Positions 42,711 through 52,894 of a stretch of 64,000 nt of DNA are shown here, piece after piece. How positions within the stretch are numbered: the first letter of the stretch is position 1; every line of letters begins with the position of its first letter. The stretch is from Strigops habroptila. Taxonomy: Eukaryota > Chordata > Aves > Psittaciformes > Psittacidae. Where the stretch lies: contig NC_044301.2 in the NCBI RefSeq assembly GCF_004027225.2, forward strand, positions 26,847,685 through 26,911,684, in the 5' to 3' direction. The position numbers and the translations under genes were made by a program. The notes below the pieces were generated by a model. That model saw only the letters and a program-made list of their open reading frames with translations. It ran no database searches and was not told the DNA's origin.

Positions 42711-44202
42711 GAATGTGTTAAATGTATAGTGTAGTTGGCAGCACACTGGCAGGAGCCATTCATTAGGCATGCAGCTGTGGGAAGTGATAATGTGCACAGC
42801 AAGGAGCCTGGTTATGCCTGTTACAAAGGAAAAAGAGGAGGCTTTGTGCTGTCTGCAAGTAATGTAACTCTAACTTGGGCAGGGTGGGTGATCTGTAGGA
42901 GACTTGCACATGGAATCAGTAGGAGCTTGTCTGTGAGCTGGCTGTAGCAGATAATTACAAAAAAGCACAAAATAAAAACTCAAATGCTTCTTTCATATCT
43001 GAACTGAATACAGTTTTCAAAGAATGCTCAGTTTCACTGGTGCTGCATTTTCATAGGGCTTGCTTTAAGTTTGTGGTGTTTTAAAGTAAAAATTATTTTT
43101 AACTGGCACTTCCAGAAACACTGAGCAGCTGCAGTTTCTGTTAGCCACTATAAAAGCTGCTGGTGGCTTTCCAGTGTGCATCTGTCATTGTCCGTGTGTC
43201 GTTCCACCCCACCCCATTGCCCCTCTGCAGTGGGCAGATAGGATAGATTCACCATTCCTACCTTTGCTGCCTAAAAATCAGGGATCTAGTTTTTGTCAGC
43301 TTGAGTAGAAGAGTGTCTGAGAATAAATTAAATTATGTTTCTGAGAATAAAATTTCCCATAGATTGTCCTATTAAACAAGGTCGGTGGCCTGCATCCATG
43401 TTGCATGGTTAGATGCTTAAGTGGAAGAGGGTGACCCAGGATTCTGCTATCACTGTATGTGACATGCTTTTGGGGGTCTCTTCTTGCATTCTTAGTGGCA
43501 CGAGTCCAGCTATGGTGTAGGTACCAGGAGATGCTTCTCTGGAGATGCCACACTAAACTGGTGGGAGTTTCTTGGTGGGTTGAGCAGTGTCAAGGGAAGG
43601 GTCTCTGTTCCACAGTGCAGAAAGTGGTGTGCGAGTCCTCCTTTAGAGGGGAGAATTTTTGGCACTTAATCAGTCCAGATTCAGCTCTCTTTCCTACTGG
43701 CTGGCTTTACTGACTTCTGTGATTGGAAGGACAGCAACGGGAAGTTAATATCTAGTTCCTAGATCTCTGTAGTCTTCTCACAACTGACTTGACTCTGAGA
43801 GTCATGCCCCACAGCTGGCTGCTGACCTCTGAGGCACTGGAAGATGATGTTTGCTGTCATCACCCATGAGTATTTGTTTTATCAAGTTGCACTGATATAT
43901 TAAACAGAGATAGTATTCAGACTTGAGAAATGCTTGTGGTGGCAAGAAATGTAGTATTAGGACCACAGGTAGATGGACTAGTTGAGCTCTCGCACAAGAA
44001 AGGCAAAAATACCTTTGTATCTTAATTGAGCAAGTACTTAACTTTTTTCCCTCCACAGAAAGAGTAACTAAAAATCTTTGCACTGGCAAATGTAAAACAG
44101 GTCTTTTCACCTTAGCAAATGTTTTTAGTCTGCATCTGAACCTAGCAAGACAGCAATGATATCTTGAGTTCTAGCTTTTCAAATCCATTTTACCCTGTTG
44201 AA
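42711..44202. other. Intronic DNA, no gene recognised
   Basis: About 1.5 kb with no supported gene or repeat. Confidence 0.5.
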
Positions 44203-45978
44203 CAGAATCACAGAATCAGAATCACAGAATCGTTAGGGTTGGAAGGGACCTCTGGAGATCATCTAGTCAAACCCCCCTGCCAAGGCAGAGCCACCTAGAC
44301 CAGGTTACACAGGTACTTGTCCAGGTGGGTTTTGAATGTCTCCAGAGAGGGAGACTCAACAACCCCCCTGAGCAGCCTGTTCCAGTGATCTGCCATCCTC
44401 AATGTAAAGAAGTTCTTCCTCATGTTGAGGTGAAACTTCTTGTGGTTTAGTTTATGGCCATTGCTCCTCATCCTGTCGCTGGGCACCACTGCAAAGAGTC
44501 TGGCACCATCCTCTTGGCACCTGCCTTTGAGATATTTAAATGCATTAATGAGATCCCCTCTCAGTCTTCTCTTCTCTAGACTAAACAGGCCCAGCTCCCG
44601 CAATCTCTCCTCATAAGAGAGATGCTCCAGACCTCTGATCATCCTTATGGCCCTCCACTGGACCCTCTCCAGTAGCTCCTTGTCTGTCTTGGTCTGAGGA
44701 GCCCAAAACTAGACAGAGTGCTCCAGATGTGGCTTCACCAGGGTTGAGTAGAGGGGGAGGATCACCTCCCTCAATCTGCTGGCCACACTCCTCCTGATGC
44801 ACCCCAGGATACTATTGGCCTTCTTGGCTGCAAGGGCACACTGCTGGCTCATAGTCAACTTATCATCCACCAATACTCCCCGGTCCTTCTCAGCTGGACT
44901 ATTCTCTAGTAGGTCAGCCCCCAACCTGTACTGGTACTTGGGGTTCTTCCTCCCCAGGTGCAGTACCCTACACTTGCCCTTGTTGAACCTCATGAGGTTT
45001 CTCTCTGCCCAATTCTCCAGCCTATCAAGGTCTTGCTGAATGTCAGCACAGCCTTCAGGTGTATCAGCCACTCCCCCCAGCTTTGTATCATCAGCAAACT
45101 TGCTGAAGGTACACTCCAGCACCCTCAATATGGTTAGCCCTACGATCCTCATCCTGAGAGTCAGTCAAGGAACATCTGTCCCTGCACTGGTTAGCAAGAC
45201 CTACCCCCCAGGAGGAAGCAACGGCATGAGCATTGCCACTCTGGACCCCACCCCCCAAGTCCTTCAGTTTAAAGCCCGTCTCACCAAATTGGCCAGCCTG
45301 CTGCCAAAGATTCTCTTGCCCCTACTAGACAGATGGATCCCATCCCTCCCTAACAGTCTATAGTCACTGAAGCATGACCCATTGTCATAAAAGCCAAAAC
45401 CTTCTCGACGACACCAGCCACGAAGCTAGTCATTGATCTGCACTATGTGTCTGCTTCTGGCTGTCCTCGTTTGCCTAACCGGTAGGATAGATGAGAAGAT
45501 GACTTGGGCACCAAAGCTTTTCACCTGCCTCGCCAGGGGTCTATAGTCTTCCTTGATCCTACACGTTTTATGACTTGCTGTGTCATTTGTACCCACATGA
45601 AAAAGTAACAGCTGGTAGTAGTCTGTGCTCTTGACAAGCCAGGGAACCCTCTCAGCAACATCATGGATCCTAGCCCCTGGTAGGCAGCATACCTCTCGTA
45701 ACTCCCTATCAGGCTGGCAGATGGGTGCCTCAGTGCCCTTCAACAGAGAGTCATCCACTACAATTACTCAACGTTTCTTTATATGGTAACCGCCATGCAC
45801 TGCTGTGGTGCAGGTTCTCCTTGTGGGCCTTGCTCATGGATAGCTAGAACCTTCAAAGCATCGTATCTGTTATTGATCTGGATGTTGGAGGGCAGACACT
45901 GAGTTAGAGCCCTGCTTTTCTGGGTCACCAGGGTCCAAGGTGCCTCAGTCTCAGCAGTATCCACTGTAGGTATATGGT
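44203..45978 (-). repeat. CR1 LINE with ORF1 esterase, RT core deleted (-)
   Basis: A minus-strand CR1 of a different subfamily. The right part (45964-45160) is ORF1: an SGNH/GDSL-type esterase with the nucleophile block reading D-D-S-L-L (GDSLL is usual), the LFHVGTNDTA block and the D-x-x-H block (RDGIHLSSRGK near 45340). CR1-clade ORF1 esterases are an established family. The left part (45152-44295) is RT from the catalytic [10 protein letters not shown] to the C-terminus, ending in octamer-like repeats. Endonuclease and the N-terminal RT are missing, so the copy has a large internal deletion at about 45150. Confidence 0.85.
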
Positions 45979-46144
45979 TGTGAAGCCATGTATCTATCTC
46001 AACAACAGCTGCTGGATAGTACTGCTTGAATTAGAACTTGGTAAATGCCTTTTGGGTGGTTTTCTGAGCATTACCAGCTCAGGTAAGGCTTGGTGTTTAG
46101 ATTTTTCTTCTTCACTTAGTGTTTTGCTCATAAGAAAATGTGTA

Positions 46145-46206
46145 GTTGTACTGTGGGTCCGCATTGGCACTGATATATAACATGAGCTGTTTAATGGACT
46201 TAGTGA
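46145..46206 (+). repeat. Left copy of 62-bp host duplication
   Basis: Recurs at 52658-52719 with one difference (gggtCcgc/gggtCtgc region). It ends exactly at the TG of the ERVL-3 3' LTR. Confidence 0.95.
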
Positions 46207-46772
46207 TGTCGTGGTTTGAGCCCAGCCGGTAACTCAGAACCACGCAGCCGCTCGCTCACTCCCCCCCTTCTTCCTCCCCCTGCTTCCGGAGGGATGGGGA
46301 GGAGAATTGGAAGAATGTAACTCCCACAGGTTGAGATAAGAGCAGTCCAGCAACTAAGGTATAATACAAAACCACTACTGCTACCACCAGTAATAATAAC
46401 GATAAGGGAAATAACAAGGGGAGAGGATACAATTGCTCACCACCCACCAACAAATACCCAGCCCGACCCGAGCAGCGATCTGGGCCTTCCGGGTAACTCC
46501 CCCCAGTTTATATACTGGGCATGACGTGCTGTGGTATGGAATACCCTTTTGGCCAGTTTGGGTCAGGTGTCCTGTCTCTGCTTCCTCCTGGCTTCCCCTC
46601 CTCCCTGGCAGGGCATGAGACTGAGAAAGTCCTTGGTCAGAGTAAACATTACTTAGCAACAACTAAAAACATCGGTGTTATCAGCGTTGTTCCCAGGCTG
46701 AAAATCAAAAAAACAGCACTGCACCAGCTACTAAGAAGGAGAAAAATGACTGCTACAGCTGAACCCAGGACA
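46207..46772 (-). repeat. ERVL-3 3' LTR
   Basis: 566 bp with TG...CA ends; TATA on the minus strand near 46510. Confidence 0.93.
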
Positions 46773-47190
46773 GTATCCACCCTTTATTCCATACCATTCA
46801 CGTCATGCTCAGATCCCACATTTTTCAATATACCATCGCTTTTTTCTTATATATATATATACACACACATATATACACCCACACACAAAGAGAGAGATAT
46901 CATTCCTTAGTCCATGGACCAATCCCTATAAAGTTGCTGAATTCATCCAGTCCATGATGTCAGGCTCCATCTCTTGTAACAGTGTTTCAGGGCAGGAGGA
47001 ACGGTGCGTAGTGTTGGGTTGTTGCCTGCTGATGACACTGTTGAACTCATCTGATCACTGCTGAGCTCATCTGGTTTCGTCAAAATTCATTCTTCGTTGG
47101 GGCAATGATCAGAGGGAAGTCAGAGTCAGTTGCTGGTGACCTGAAAATATCTAGCTGGTGGGCTATAAAAGTGTTATAGAGCAGGCAACA
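46773..47190 (-). other. ERVL-3 3' untranslated region
   Basis: Non-coding part between integrase and LTR, conserved in ERVL-4 (54573-55045). Includes a TA/CA simple repeat at about 46850-46885. Confidence 0.75.
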
Positions 47191-47194
47191 GCAT

Positions 47195-48240
47195 ACAATT
47201 GAGTTCATTGGCTGTTTTCCCCCAAAATTAAATCCCCTTGAGGTACACATCGGACTTCCCCATCTTCCCGCATTACCCACCAAGTATATCCAGGTCCCTG
47301 AGCAAAAGCAACCCCACGAGTGGGTTTGCCTTTACCTGAAGCAGGAATAACCCAGACTGTCTTCCCCAGCAAATTCTTTATGTGCACCACAGGAACTTTA
47401 TCCTCCTCTACAGTACGTAAAAGTTCTGATTGGGCTGGGCCAGCCCTGTTGGCAGATCCCCTACTGTTGACCAACCAGGTGGCTTTTGGTAAATGTGTAT
47501 CCCAATGTTTGAAAGTCCCACCACCCATTGCTCTCAGTGTGGTTTTTAACAGTCCATTGTACCGTTCGATTTTCCCAGAGGCTGGTGCATGGTAGGGGAT
47601 GTGATATACCCACTCAATGCCATGCTCTTTGGCCCAAGTGTCTATGAGGTTGTTCCGGAAATGAGTCCCATTGTCTGACTCAATTCTCTCTGGTGTGCCG
47701 TGTCACCACAAGACTTGTTTCTCAAGGCCCAGGATAGTGTTCCGGGCAGTGGCGTGGGGCACAGCGTATGTTTCCAGCCATCCGGTGGTTGCTTCCACCA
47801 TGGTAAGCACATAGGGCTTGCCTTGGCGGGTCGGTGGGAGTGTGATACAGTGAATCTGCCAGGCCTCCCCATACTTGTACTTCAGCCATCGTCCTCCATA
47901 CCAGAGAGGCTTTATCCACTTGGCTTGCCTAATTGCAGCACGTTTCACATTCATTAATAACCTGGGCAATAGTGTCCATTGTTAAGTTCACCTCTCGATC
48001 ATGAGCCCATCTATGTGTTGCGTCTCTGCCTTGATGGCCTGAGGTGTCATGGGCCCACCAGGCTAAAAATAATTCACCCTTATGTTGCCAATCTAAGTCC
48101 ATCTGAGCCACTTCAATCTTAGCAGCTTTATCCACTTGCTGGTTATTCTGGTGTTCCTCAGTGGCCCGACTCTTGGGTACATGAGCATCTACGTGGCGTA
48201 CCTTCACCACCAGGTTCTGCACCTGGGCAGCGATATCTTA
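47195..48240 (-). pseudogene. pol: ERVL-3 RNase H end and integrase
   Basis: RNase H survives only from its last acidic box (VRHVDAHVPKSRA). Integrase follows: zinc domain HDTSGHQG and a CETC-type end, first aspartate region (here WQIHCITLPP, where the aspartate of QTD reads H), second region ESDNGTHF near 47670, glutamate box near 47570 and a basic C-terminal domain. Frames 48222-47929, 47969-47703 and 47528-47205 show at least two frameshifts. Loss of the first catalytic aspartate would inactivate it. Confidence 0.8.
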
Positions 48241-48244
48241 CCAC

Positions 48245-48443
48245 AATGCAGCAGCCCAGATGGGTTTACCTCTGTGTTGCCAGTTGCTCTGCCATCAGAT
48301 TCAGAGGCTTTTTTTTCCCTTTGAAGGTTAGTGTTGAGCAGGGCTCTGTAGGCATAGGCCAAGCCCCAGCACGTTGCAGCGAGTTTTCCCTCTCTGGTAT
48401 AACCAGAACGACAGCACACCTCGTTTAAGTGTTTTACTAGTTT
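48245..48443 (-). pseudogene. gag: ERVL-3 gag piece
   Basis: Short gag N-terminal piece (GYTREGKLAATCWGLAYAYRALLN). It is joined by deletion to RNase H at its 3' side and interrupted by ERV-d at its 5' side; gag resumes at 51296. Confidence 0.75.
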
Positions 48444-48449
48444 TCCCGG

Positions 48450-48690
48450 TGTGGCGTATTGAAGGCACGGACTCAGGTCGGTGAGGACACTGAGACAAAC
48501 TTTATTACAGTCAAGCCCCTTTTATTCCCTCATTCGGTACTTTCCCAACATGCCCAGGCATGCCACGCTTTTCCTGTTTCCCAACATCCTGGCCCATCAG
48601 CCCAAGGCTTTTTCGGTATCAAGGCCTCATAGCTTGCATTCAGTGTTGCTCAAGCTCATCATGCAGATTCTGTCACCTTCACCTCCCACA
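48450..48690 (-). repeat. ERV-d 3' LTR
   Basis: 241 bp with TG...CA ends; AATAAA on the minus strand near 48501 and a TATA-like aataaaagg near 48520. A textbook purine tract (aaaaaagggggaga, element strand) abuts it. Confidence 0.92.
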
Positions 48691-48832
48691 TCTCCCCCTT
48701 TTTTGTTTTGTACATCTACTATCAATACCTGATTGAGGGCTCGATCAATAAGAGATTGCATAAGTTTCATTAAACAAGGAATACAAATTAACAAGCTAAT
48801 AAACACTAACAAAACAAGAGCTCCTAATACAA

Positions 48833-49640
48833 TCAATTTTTTACCCATGCTCTTATTCCAGCAAATAAACCTGAAAATGGGTTCCATTCATCCTCAACCT
48901 GAAGTTTTCCTGTAAGTTCTTGAAGAGTTTGTATACTTTTGTGAACCGATTCAGAGTGGTCTGAAAGGTTCATGCAACATAGACCTTCAAAGTCCTCACA
49001 CCCATGACCATGGGCAAGGAGAAGAAAATCTGCGGCAGCCCAATTTTGTAAGGTTGCATGTCTTATGGAATCTTTATCAAGAAGGAGACTGGAAAGAGCA
49101 TTAGATGTGGTATTTGTTTGCTTTGTAAGCCAACATCCTAATTTGTTTAGAGTTGCAAGAGCTTGTGCAGCGGCTACTCCTGGTGCAAAAAAGGACGCTG
49201 AGATTATCTCTGCAGGACTCCAGAATGTAGCCATGTCTTTGCAGTCGGGAGTAAAAGCATGAGCAAATCTTTTTAACCTGCGGAGATGGTGGAATCTAGT
49301 ATAATTCAGTATCATAGAAATATTTGGGGTTAACATTGTTAATCTGCCTAAACTACAAGGGCCTCGTCATAGGTGAGAAGGGATGCCAGGCCATGCTTGA
49401 TCTCTGCAGATTAGAAAGACGCCTCAGGGAAGCGATATAGGACTATTAGAGGAGCGAGAAATGTTAACAGACGTATGATTACACCATATAGAAGCATTTC
49501 AATAGACAGACAAAGAAGAGTTAACAATTTGAATTAATGATTGATTCTGACCTGTATAATTAAAATACAAACATTCATCCATTTCAACAGAACCTAACAA
49601 ATCAATTTTTTGAGGTTCAAAAAATTAAGAACATTCATAG
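48833..49640 (-). pseudogene. env: ERV-d env (SU C-terminal part and TM)
   Basis: The TM frame (49336-48833, 167 codons) has a fusion-peptide-like ASFFAPGVAAAQALATLNKL, an immunosuppressive-type segment (LQNWAAADFLLLAHGHGC) and CX6CC (C-EDFEGL-CC), then NPFSGLFAGIRAWVKN, ending before a full anchor. Upstream, surface-subunit sequence with glycosylation motifs (NYTGQNQS, NHTSVNIS) is readable with stops to about 49610. The TM is close in motif layout to that of ERV-a. It is truncated and broken. Confidence 0.82.
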
Positions 49641-49654
49641 GGTGTGTATCCCCC

Positions 49655-49769
49655 ACTCCCCCTTTTTTGTTTTGTACATATTGGCCCGTGGGAGAATGTG
49701 GGATATCTGTTGTTGGAAAAGTGCTAAGGTAGTTTTGGCTGCATATCCAGGTCCATTATCAGTTTTTAC
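49655..49769 (-). pseudogene. pol: ERV-d integrase scrap
   Basis: About 35 codons around the second catalytic aspartate: VKTDNGPGYAAKTTLALFQQ. It starts directly after the poly(A) tract and is joined to env at its far side. Confidence 0.8.
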
Positions 49770-50090
49770 TTTTTTTTTCTTTTTTTTTTTTTCCATGCAG
49801 CAAATCACTTTATTGCCTATTGCTCTAGCTTTTATACCATTCTAGCAAAAGCTATCTTTAGCCTATTGCTCTAACTCTTATACCAAGCTGTTTTATCACA
49901 TCGTGTTTAGTTCCTGGTTTACAGTTTTGTTTTTTCAACATTCTTCGTCATTTCACAAACAGTCCCAAAATAACCAGTTCCTTATCTTTCTGTTCTCCGG
50001 CTCCTGTCCAGCTGGGTTGCTCTGCTTAATCACACAGTGTACTTTGCTTCTTCCTTAACTCTTTCTTCTCCAGCCAAGTAGTTACTTCTC
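49770..50090 (-). other. Foreign LTR 3' end with poly(A) tail
   Basis: On the element strand: a U3/promoter-like region with two TATA-like repeats (gctctaactcttatacc-type and gctctagcttttatacc-type on the + strand, near 49820-49880), AATAAA (49814-49809), then 16 bases later a run of A about 23 long broken by one G (49792-49770). This is the structure of a processed, polyadenylated retroviral transcript end. It lies between gag and integrase and is not part of the ERV-d LTR family. Confidence 0.8.
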
Positions 50091-50094
50091 TGGC

Positions 50095-50932
50095 AATAAT
50101 CAAATAGTTTCTATCCTCTCCCACATAGTGTATTGCATGTCCGTCATTATCAAACGAAACAATGTTTTAAAATCATTTGGGGTAAATACATGAGTATCAC
50201 AGAGAGACTGTATCATATGGGTTGTATGTGGGGCCCCAAGTCCATGGTTCGTCACTGTTTGTCTGATATCTTTAATAAGAGCACACGAGAGACCTTCCCA
50301 TCGCGGATCTTGATCAGGCATATACACCACAGGGAAAGCACACAATACATCTGCATCCCCTGCTCGTCTCGCTTCTCCCTTTACAGCTGCCCATTTATCA
50401 TGAGGGTCTGGGGGGTATAAATCCAGTTCTTGTTCTGGATCGATTGGTCCAGAGTCAAATGGATCATCGGGGTCATCATAGGAATTATCAGGAGGCAGAA
50501 CCGCAGGAGCAGCAGCAGCAGGCTGAGTTTTTGGTCTTATGGCAGAGTCCGCCAAAGAGGGGGGCGGAGGGGGAGCCGAAAGTGCCGCTTCTACTTACTT
50601 TGTGAACCAACATGAGCTTTTAAAGTTTCAAAAATAATTCGCCAAGGGGTCAATAAAGTGGCAGCAACCTTATCATTTTTTGTGACGCAGTCCCACAGAT
50701 TAACGCCAATTTTATCCCAAATCTCCGGGGTATAAATATTAGTGGAATTAATAGATTGGTCGGCTTTTGATGCCCATAGAAGAACACGTTTCAATTCTTC
50801 CTCATCTACTTTCTTCCCATACTTCTTAAGAATATTAGTAAAGACTTGTAAAACATTTCTTTGCTCTTTTGTTAAAGCAGTCCCCATAGTTCTCAGCCAC
50901 TTACCCTCGTCCTGCGATAGGTAATTGAGCAC
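50095..50932 (-). pseudogene. gag: ERV-d gag N-terminal half
   Basis: Two frames, 50932-50591 and 50555-50100. The true start is probably MGTALTKEQRN (about 50884), which supplies the N-terminal glycine for myristoylation; the matrix domain follows (KKVDEEELKRVLLWASKADQ). The second frame has a proline/acidic linker (PDDPFDSGPIDPEQELDLYP) and the capsid N-terminal domain starting FPVVYMPDQDPRWEGLS. Capsid stops after TLFRLIMTDMQY, and the rest of gag, including any zinc knuckles, is deleted. The frames are offset by a break near 50575. Confidence 0.82.
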
Positions 50933-51009
50933 TCTGGATACGCTTCCTTTCAGCGTTTAGTCCCGTAGTTCGGCTGAGCTACGCCACCGGATCAACAGCT
51001 AGTCTTCGT

Positions 51010-51027
51010 GCCCCACGTTGGGTGCCA
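51010..51027 (-). promoter_or_regulatory. ERV-d primer binding site (tRNA-Lys type)
   Basis: The + strand gccccacgttgggtgcca is the lysine-1,2-type primer site with one change. It is two bases from the LTR. Confidence 0.85.
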
Positions 51028-51029
51028 TT

Positions 51030-51289
51030 TGTGGCGTATTGAAGGCATGGACTCAGGTCGGTGAGGATACTGAGACAAACTTTATTACAATCAAGCCCCT
51101 TTTATTCCCTCATTCGGTACTTTCCCAACATGCCCGGGCATGCCACGTTTTTCTTGATTCCCAACATCCTGGCTTATCTATCTCCCAACATCCTGGCCCA
51201 TCAGCCCAAGGCTTGTTCGGTATCAGGGCCTCATAGCTTGCATTCAGCTCAAGCTCATCATGCAGATCCTGTCGCCTTCACCTCCCACA
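51030..51289 (-). repeat. ERV-d 5' LTR
   Basis: 260 bp with TG...CA ends; longer than its partner by a local duplication of cccaacatcctgg-containing sequence near 51160-51200. Confidence 0.92.
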
Positions 51290-51295
51290 TTCTGG

Positions 51296-52029
51296 ATGTT
51301 GCACTTGTTCAGTGGTGAAGTTCCAAAGCACTGGAGGGGCCCACTGGCCTAGATACTTGCCCATACTATCCCACACACCCTGCCACTCAGGACTGTCCAG
51401 CCTCGGAGAAAATCTCTTGGTGGTCCTCCTATATCGTCGTCTAACCCTAGACTAGACTCAAACCCGACACTGCTTAACTTTCAAGATCAGACGAAATAGG
51501 GTGTTCCCAGGGTGGGATGGCCATGGGTAAAACACACTCCGTATGTGTGCCAACATGCTGATCCCCAGCACAATCAGCAGGCAGGTCTCAAGGGTATTCA
51601 AAGGCCATCCAAAACCTTTAAGACTCTCAAATGCTGCTGTAAATAGCCTAGTGGGGGAGCGGGGGGTGTAAGGGAATGTCTCCTTTGTAGGTTCACCCCC
51701 CAAGGAGAAAAAAAAGATATGTAATTGCTAAAAAATTCCATTATATACCTCCCAAAGTATAGAGGTGATGACCATGCTGGGAGCGCAAGCCAGACCAGTT
51801 TCATGATCAATGAGTCTATTGTATTACAAGTCATTACCATGAAGTACAGGGAAACAGTAACCTTAGCCCAGGCCCCCCAGCTGATAAACACTAAAACAGC
51901 AAATACTGGCTGTAAGGAAGGTACGACATGCTGAAACTCTGAGATCAAGCGCAACGACTCTGAGAGCAAATAAATCAACATTGTGACAAGTAGTAACAAT
52001 GAGTGCTTATCACAAATATGATTAGACAC
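51296..52029 (-). pseudogene. ERVL-3 pre-gag hydrophobic ORF and gag start
   Basis: Frames 52029-51598 and 51703-51458 carry the same hydrophobic segments as ERVL-1 (QPVFAVLVFISWGAW, IMKLVWLALPAW, CLLIVLGISMLAHI), divided by a frameshift near 51690. After the 5S-like segment, gag starts (VWDSMGKYLGQWAPPVLW) at about 51385 and runs to the ERV-d insertion. Confidence 0.7.
51461..51532 (-). other. 5S rRNA-derived segment in ERVL-3
   Basis: The element strand reads tggccatcccaccctgggaa, then tttcgtctgatcttgaaag, ttaagcagtgtcggg. This is the best preserved of the three 5S-like segments, with both gatct repeats present. Confidence 0.88.
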
Positions 52030-52065
52030 ACTCTGGTCAGATCTGTTGTTATCTCAACCCTTTGA

Positions 52066-52083
52066 GCCCCACGTTGGGCGCCA
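52066..52083 (-). promoter_or_regulatory. ERVL-3 primer binding site (tRNA-Lys)
   Basis: The + strand gccccacgttgggcgcca is a perfect lysine-1,2 site on the element strand. The LTR starts eight bases further right. Confidence 0.88.
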
Positions 52084-52091
52084 CAAAGAAC

Positions 52092-52657
52092 TGTCATGGT
52101 TTGAGCCCAGCTGGTAACTCGGAACCATGCAGCCGCTCACTCACTCCCCCCCTTCTTCCTCCCCCCGCTCCCAGAGGGATGGGGAGGAGAATTGGAAGAA
52201 TGTAACTCCCACGGGTTGAGATAAGAGCAGTCCAGTAACTAAGGTATAATACAAAACCACTACTGCTACCACCAGTAATAATAATGATAAGGGAAATAAC
52301 AAGGGGAGAGGATACAATTGCTCACCACCCACCAACCAATACCCAGCCTGACCCGAGCAGCGATCTGGGCCTTCCGGGTAACTCCCCCCAGTTTATATAC
52401 TGGGCATGATGTGCTGTGGTATGGAATACCCCTTTGGCTAGTTTGGGTCAGGTGTCCTGCCTCTGCTTCCTCCCAGCTTCCCCTCCTCCCTGGCAAAGCA
52501 TGAGACTGAGAAAGTCCTTGGTCAGAGTAAACATTACTTAGCAACAACTAATAACATTGGTGTTATCAGTGTTGTTCCCAGGCTGAAAGTCAAAACCACA
52601 GCACTGCACCAGCTACTAAGAAAGAGAAAAATGACTGCTATAGCTGAACCCAGGACA
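52092..52657 (-). repeat. ERVL-3 5' LTR
   Basis: 566 bp with TG...CA ends. The right end is followed immediately by the second host duplication copy. Confidence 0.93.
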
Positions 52658-52719
52658 GTTGTACTGTGGGTCTGCATTGGCACTGATATATAACATGAGC
52701 TGTTTAATGGACTTAGTGA
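52658..52719 (+). repeat. Right copy of 62-bp host duplication
   Basis: Matches 46145-46206. It ends 88 bases before the UBE2R2 exon. Confidence 0.95.
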
Positions 52720-52807
52720 TAACCTGGAAAAAAAACAATTTCCATTGCAATGGTTGCTTATTGATCTCTCTTCTCTTTCATAACTAAAATATTTTGCTTT
52801 TTTCCAG

Positions 52808-52894
52808 GCTCACATTAAATTTCCTATTGACTATCCATATTCACCACCTACCTTCAGATTCCTGACCAAAATGTGGCACCCCAACATTTATGAG
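52808..52894 (+). CDS. UBE2R2: UBE2R2 internal exon (E2 ubiquitin-conjugating enzyme)
   Basis: An 87-base exon with a pyrimidine tract and ttttttccag before it and gtaagg after it, coding for 29 residues in phase 0. The translation starts AHIKFPIDYPYSPPTFRF and ends KMWHPNIYE. It is the part of the UBC fold leading to the E2 HPN motif; the catalytic cysteine would lie in the next exon, outside the window. AHIKFP and PPTFRF favour UBE2R2 over its paralogue CDC34, where I recall ARLKFP and PPAFRF. The enzyme works with SCF-type E3 ligases to build ubiquitin chains. The frame and both splice sites are intact, so the copy looks expressed. No other exon of the gene is visible. Confidence 0.9.

Larger units (their letters stand above)
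48450..51289 (-). mobile_element. ERV-d: internally deleted beta-like provirus
   Basis: A 2.8-kb minus-strand provirus in ERVL-3 gag. LTRs: 48450-48690 and 51030-51289 (TG...CA; the right one has a duplicated 24-base stretch). The target duplication is tcccgg/ttctgg (48444-48449, 51290-51295; two C/T changes). Element order: lysine-type primer site (51010-51027), gag start, a foreign LTR end with poly(A) tail, an integrase scrap, env, and polypurine tract (minus strand, 48691-48704). Protease, RT and most of integrase are absent. Gag is beta-like and the env TM alpha-like. Confidence 0.88.
46207..52657 (-). mobile_element. ERVL-3: class III provirus with nested ERV-d (-)
   Basis: Minus-strand ERVL with both LTRs, 46207-46772 and 52092-52657 (566 bp each, TG...CA; about nine differences in the first 90 bases). 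In element order it has the lysine primer site (52066-52083), hydrophobic region with 5S-like segment, gag N-terminal part, then a jump near 48280-48240 from gag to RNase H, then integrase, 3' untranslated region and LTR. Capsid, protease and RT are deleted. ERV-d is inserted in gag. Host duplications of 62 bp lie outside both LTRs, far longer than the 5 bp expected. Confidence 0.92.

Noticed and set aside
45426-45758. A host SGNH-hydrolase gene
   Set aside because: It matches CR1 ORF1 in motif order and lies on the same strand directly upstream of CR1 RT sequence.
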